This document shows, in pieces, positions 31,465 to 34,786 of a stretch of 34,786 nt of DNA. The stretch lies in the NCBI RefSeq assembly GCF_005116715.1, contig NZ_SWCI01000020.1:1-34786 (forward strand), given 5' to 3'. The position numbers were made by a program, and so were the translations under genes. Source of the stretch: Ferrimonas sediminicola. Lineage in GTDB: Bacteria > Pseudomonadota > Gammaproteobacteria > Enterobacterales > Shewanellaceae. Position 1 is the stretch's first letter. Each line of letters opens with the position of its first letter. The notes beneath the pieces were generated by a model. That model had not been told where the DNA came from and did not search any database. It worked only from the letters and a program-made list of their open reading frames with translations.

Positions 31465-32655
31465 TCAGGCGGTCGACTCCACCTGCGCCCTGAGCTGCAG
31501 CTTGTGCGCCAGCAGCACGATCAGGGCGTAACCCACCAGGGCGCTGGCCACCACCAGCGGCCATCCCCCCAGTTGCCAGAGAGGCAGCAGCACGAAGCCG
31601 CCCAGACTGGCCCCCAGATAGTAGTGCACCAGGTAGAGGGAGCTGGCCTTGGCTCGCTCGGTGGTGGCCTGCTTGCCCACCCAGGAGTAGGCCAGGCTGT
31701 GCACCTGGAAGAAGCCCACCGAGCACAGCAGCAGCCCCAGCACGATCACCGCCAGATCATCGGAGAGGGTGATCACCGTTCCCACAATCAGCAGCAGCGC
31801 GCCGGTCTGCATTCCCGCCGGGGCGCTGAAGTAGCGCAGCCAGCGGCCGGAGAGCTGGGCGGAGACGCTGCCCGCCAGGTAGGTGCAGAACAGCAGCGAC
31901 AGCTGGGCGGTGGTCAGGTGCCAGGGGGCCTGGGACAACTGGAAGCCCAGCACGGTAAACAGGTTGACGAAGGTGCCGAAGGTGATGCCGGCAATCAGGA
32001 ATGCCGGTTGCAGCTGGCGGTTGTTCAGGTGTCCCAGCAGGCCGTGCCAGGCGCGCTGCAGTGACGGGGTGACCCTGTGGAAGTTCTGTTGCCGGGGCAG
32101 CAGCCACCACAGCATCAGGGCGGCGGCGCAGCTCAGGATCACCAGGGTGACAAAGGGCACCTGCCAGCTGTCGAACTGGCTGGACAGGCCGCCGATCAGC
32201 CGGCCACTGAGGCCGCCGACGGCGTTGGCGGCCACGTAGCTGCCCATGGCGGCGGGCAGGCGGGCGGCGCCGATCTCCTCCGACATCCAGGCGGCGGCCA
32301 CCGCCACAAACCCGGCCAGCATCATGCCGTGGAGGATGCGCAGGGCGATAAACCACTCCACCTGGCTGCTGGCCAGGATCGCCAGGTTGATCAGCGGCAG
32401 GCTGGCCAGGGAGGTCAGCATGATGGGGCGGCGCCCCAGGGCATCGGAGAGCATCGCCCAGGGGATCAGCGACAGAGCAAGGGCCAGCGGAGCGCCGGCG
32501 TGCAGCCAGTTGGCGGTGGCGGCGTCCAGCCCGAAGGTGTCCGCCAGTTGCGGCAACATCGGCTGGGCCACATAGAGATTACAGAACACCACCATGGCCG
32601 CCAGGGTCAGGGCAGCCAGGGCACGGTAGTAGTTGCGTCCGTCCAGATGAGCCAT
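31465..32655 (-). CDS. Major facilitator superfamily transporter, YnfM-like drug/sugar efflux type
   Basis: A 396-residue membrane protein with about 12 hydrophobic segments. The N-terminal half has the MFS loop 2-3 motif (MLSDALGRRPIM). The start segment ALAALTLAAMVVFCNLYVAQ with LPQLADTFGL is typical of the YnfM/arabinose-efflux-like exporters. I chose the ATG at 32655 (MAHLDGRN); in-frame starts upstream at 32718 and 32685 would add a non-membrane extension. It should export small molecules by proton exchange across the inner membrane. The substrate is not predictable. It has no operon partner and points toward the usp genes. Confidence 0.88.
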   Translation of the reverse strand: MAHLDGRNYYRALAALTLAAMVVFCNLYVAQPMLPQLADTFGLDAATANWLHAGAPLALALSLIPWAMLSDALGRRPIMLTSLASLPLINLAILASSQVEWFIALRILHGMMLAGFVAVAAAWMSEEIGAARLPAAMGSYVAANAVGGLSGRLIGGLSSQFDSWQVPFVTLVILSCAAALMLWWLLPRQQNFHRVTPSLQRAWHGLLGHLNNRQLQPAFLIAGITFGTFVNLFTVLGFQLSQAPWHLTTAQLSLLFCTYLAGSVSAQLSGRWLRYFSAPAGMQTGALLLIVGTVITLSDDLAVIVLGLLLCSVGFFQVHSLAYSWVGKQATTERAKASSLYLVHYYLGASLGGFVLLPLWQLGGWPLVVASALVGYALIVLLAHKLQLRAQVESTA

Positions 32656-32965
32656 GAGAGTTCCGGGTGGAGATTCTGCCGACAGCATACTCCTGTCACC
32701 CGGTGCGGAATAATACAATTCGTCAATGAAGTCTTAAGCAGCACAGTGGCTTGGGGCGTTGCTGCGGCCCAATCACCCGGGAGTTGCAGGAGTTGTCACA
32801 CATTTCGGCGTATTGGCCTTTCAGGGGGGAAGGAATTGCGTCGCTTTTATGACCTGATGATGACGTGCGGATGGCCGCATGTCCGCGGTCAGAGTTAACG
32901 GGGGGCTGCTCCGCGCACTCGCTTTGGCGTACGCCAGCGGGTGGGACAAGGGAGCAAGGGAAACT
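32656..32965. other. Divergent intergenic region between the MFS and GGDEF genes
   Basis: About 310 bp holding the promoters of both divergent genes. No hexamer pair was clear enough to name. No gene is seen. Confidence 0.4.
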
Positions 32966-34204
32966 ATGTCTCATCGTCAGTTACAGATCGGCCTGGCGCT
33001 GTTTATGCTGGTGTTCGCCACGCTGCTGCCGGATTGGCAGACCCGGGTGGGGATCGGCGTGGCCTGGCTGCTGGCGTATCTGCCCTGGATACTGCTGGGG
33101 GCCGCGGCGATCACCGCGTACATCTACGACCTGAAGAAGTTCAGCCTGATGGTGGTGCTGTGCTTGGCGGTGTACGCCATTTTCCGCAACCATCTGATGG
33201 TGATGGAGCCCGGCAGCACCGATCAGCTGCTGTTCTGGGAGGTATGCCTGTTGGCGCCGCTGCTGATCTACCTCTATGATCAGTTGCCGGATCACTGGCT
33301 GTTCGATGGCTACTTCCTGGCGATCCCCCTGGCGCTGGCGCCCTGTGGCCTGCTGCTGCTGGCTCATCAATATTTTCCGGAACTGGAGCGGCAGGCGCTG
33401 GAGGCGGTGGTTGGTGGCCTTGGCGGTGATCCCGCACCCTGGGTGGCCCTGCTGCTGATTCTGCTCTACTGCGCCCTGTGTGCGCTCACCCAGTACCGCA
33501 ACCAGGACAAGGGGGACTCCGCCGCCCTGGTGTGCCTGGTGGCGCTGGCGTTGCTGTTCGCCAATCACGAGATCCACGGCTTTGCCCCTCTGGTGTTTAC
33601 CTACCTGGGACTGGCCCTGTGGATCCTGCTGTTGTTCCACGGGTTTCAGGTGGTCTATTTCGATCCCCTGACCGAGATCCGCAACCGGCGCCGGTTGGAT
33701 GCCATGCTGAGGGGGCGCGGCGGTCGCTACCAGCTGGCGATGGTGGACGTGGATCACTTCAAGAGGTTCAACGATACCTTCGGCCATGATGTGGGCGACG
33801 AGGTGTTGCGGATGGTGGCGCAGCGACTCAGCCGGGTGGGGGCTGGTGGTGTGGTGTTCCGCTACGGGGGAGAGGAGTTCACCATACTGTTTCCCTCCGC
33901 CGACCGTTCCAGTTGTCTGGCGGCCCTGGCCGAGGTGCGCATGGCCATTGCCGCCTATCCGTTTCGCATCCGCGCCAGGGAGTCCAGGGGCCGGATTGGC
34001 CGCCTGACCCCGGGGGGCTCGGACCTTCCCCCGCAGACCATCACCGTGTCCATCGGCCTGGCCCAGGCGGCGCCCAGCGACGGCGGTCCGGAAGAGGTGA
34101 TCAGGCGTGCCGATACCGCCCTGTATCAGGCCAAGGAGGAGGGGCGCAACTGCATCCGTACCGACACCAAGGCGGGCAGGGGCATCCGCAGGAAAGTGGC
34201 TTGA
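32966..34204 (+). CDS. Membrane-bound diguanylate cyclase (GGDEF domain, GGEEF)
   Basis: A 412-residue protein. Residues 1-225 hold several hydrophobic segments forming a membrane sensor of unassigned type. The GGDEF domain follows (DPLTEIRNRRRLDAML, then VDVDHFKRFNDTFGHDVGDE and RYGGEEF). The active-site GGEEF is intact, so it should make c-di-GMP from GTP. The inhibitory I-site RxxD upstream of it is not conserved (RVGAGGVVFRYGG), so product feedback is probably absent. I chose the ATG at 32966 (MSHRQLQIG), with GGGA upstream; the frame is open back to 32879. There is no EAL domain. This is a host backbone gene controlling surface or motile behaviour. Confidence 0.9.
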   Translation: MSHRQLQIGLALFMLVFATLLPDWQTRVGIGVAWLLAYLPWILLGAAAITAYIYDLKKFSLMVVLCLAVYAIFRNHLMVMEPGSTDQLLFWEVCLLAPLLIYLYDQLPDHWLFDGYFLAIPLALAPCGLLLLAHQYFPELERQALEAVVGGLGGDPAPWVALLLILLYCALCALTQYRNQDKGDSAALVCLVALALLFANHEIHGFAPLVFTYLGLALWILLLFHGFQVVYFDPLTEIRNRRRLDAMLRGRGGRYQLAMVDVDHFKRFNDTFGHDVGDEVLRMVAQRLSRVGAGGVVFRYGGEEFTILFPSADRSSCLAALAEVRMAIAAYPFRIRARESRGRIGRLTPGGSDLPPQTITVSIGLAQAAPSDGGPEEVIRRADTALYQAKEEGRNCIRTDTKAGRGIRRKVA

Positions 34205-34208
34205 GGCA

Positions 34209-34786
34209 CTAAAGCCTCTGCCCCCTGCGTGCGCCGGGGAGACGCAACACCCCCGTCATGCCGGCGAATGCCGGTATCCAGAGCCAATACCACCGTCATG
34301 CCGGCGAATGCCGGTATCCAGTGCCTTTGATTGTGGATGACCCCGAGCAGCAAAGCCTCTGGACCCCGGCGTGCGCCGGGGAGACGCAGCACCCCCCGTC
34401 ACTCCCGCGAACGCCGGTATCCAGAGCCAATACCACCGTCATACCGGCGAATGCCGGTATCCAGTGCCTTTGATTGTGGATGACCCCGAGCAGCAAAGCC
34501 TCTGGACCCCGGCGTGCGCCGGGGAGACTCAACACCCTCCGTCACTCCCGCGAACGCCGGTATCCAGAGCCAATACCACCGTCATGCCGGCGAATGCCGG
34601 TATCCAGAGCCTTTGATTGTGGATGACCCCGAGCAGCAAAGCCGCTGGATCCCGGCGTGCGCCGGGGAGACGCAGCACCCCCCGTCACTCCCGCGAACGC
34701 CGGTATCCAGAGCCAATACCACCGTCATGCCGGCGAATGCCGGTATCCAGTGCCTTTGATTGTGGATGACCCCGAGCAGCAAAGCC
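34209..34786 (+). repeat. Tandem 143-bp intergenic repeat array with palindromic cores
   Basis: The word CCCCGAGCAGCAAAGCC recurs at 34341, 34484, 34627 and 34770, a period of exactly 143 bp. Each unit contains two copies of a palindromic core (CCGGCGAATGCCGGTATCCAG or a close variant) and a GGAGAC box next to GTGCGCCGGG. The short frames here are repeats in all frames and are not genes. The array continues past the window edge. These are of the dispersed intergenic palindrome kind (GTCAT...CCGG...ATCCAG) found in many proteobacteria. Confidence 0.88.

Noticed and set aside
31757..32356. Minus-strand 199-codon frame
   Set aside because: It is the out-of-frame shadow of the MFS transporter gene, arginine- and proline-rich as expected for GC-rich shadow frames.
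32077..32898. Plus-strand 273-codon frame
   Set aside because: It runs antisense to the MFS gene, rich in Q, G and H, with no family likeness; it is a shadow frame.
34209..34786. CRISPR array or protein-coding repeats
   Set aside because: The repeat unit is 143 bp with identical interior, all frames read through it, and there are no variable spacers.

Overview
The window is chromosomal DNA of a gammaproteobacterium carrying a 27.3 kb integrated island. The right flank is GC-rich housekeeping sequence: two UspA genes, an MFS exporter, a diguanylate cyclase and a 143-bp intergenic repeat array. The DnaT/DnaC-like pair, the tRNA-Ile2 sequence and the recombinase type all point to Gammaproteobacteria. 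A Ferrimonas/Shewanella-like host is a guess from style only.

The island boundaries can be read to the base. A host tRNA-Ile2(CAU) gene on the minus strand is split. Its first 57 nt lie at 29818-29874, behind a good promoter (29914-29942). Its last 26 nt lie at 2531-2556, in front of the terminator at 2488-2523. The two pieces share the 6 bp GAACCC and together rebuild exactly 77 nt. Just inside each junction are inverted 10-mers (TTATGTGGTA on the left, TTAAGTGGTA on the right). Just inside the right end the island carries a complete second tRNA-Ile2(CAU) gene (29665-29741) with its own terminator. It differs from the host copy at four positions that form two covarying pairs. The element therefore seems to destroy an essential tRNA gene and supply a replacement driven by the host promoter.

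The backbone at the right end is a minus-strand operon of five overlapping genes: a tyrosine recombinase (448 aa), a giant second tyrosine recombinase (1092 aa) and a 215-aa protein, matching the layout of the gamma-mobile-trio (GmtY/GmtZ/GmtX), then a 176-aa coiled-coil protein and a RecD-type helicase. Left of it is a DnaT-like/DnaC-like helicase-loading pair.

The rest is cargo. From the left it holds a CoiA-like nuclease, an unknown two-gene operon, an orphan Xre/MbcA-type antitoxin-like protein, a 44-bp repeat array, a frameshifted PD-(D/E)XK nuclease/P-loop NTPase of defence type, and a cluster of exported hydrolases (amidohydrolases, DUF3299 protein, class A and class C beta-lactamase-like serine hydrolases) broken at both ends. 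After that come IS110 fragments, a CRP/FNR fragment and an IS3 element interrupted by IS30. A 21-bp sequence recurs at 2836, 9127 and (inverted) 21461, near cargo boundaries.

The left flank (1-2530) holds a partial IS3-family end, about 900 bp without convincing genes, and an AT-rich gene for an ApeA-like HEPN protein with an intact Rx4H motif. The most notable features are the tRNA replacement strategy and the coupling of a recombinase trio to a RecD helicase and a primosome-like pair in one mobile element.
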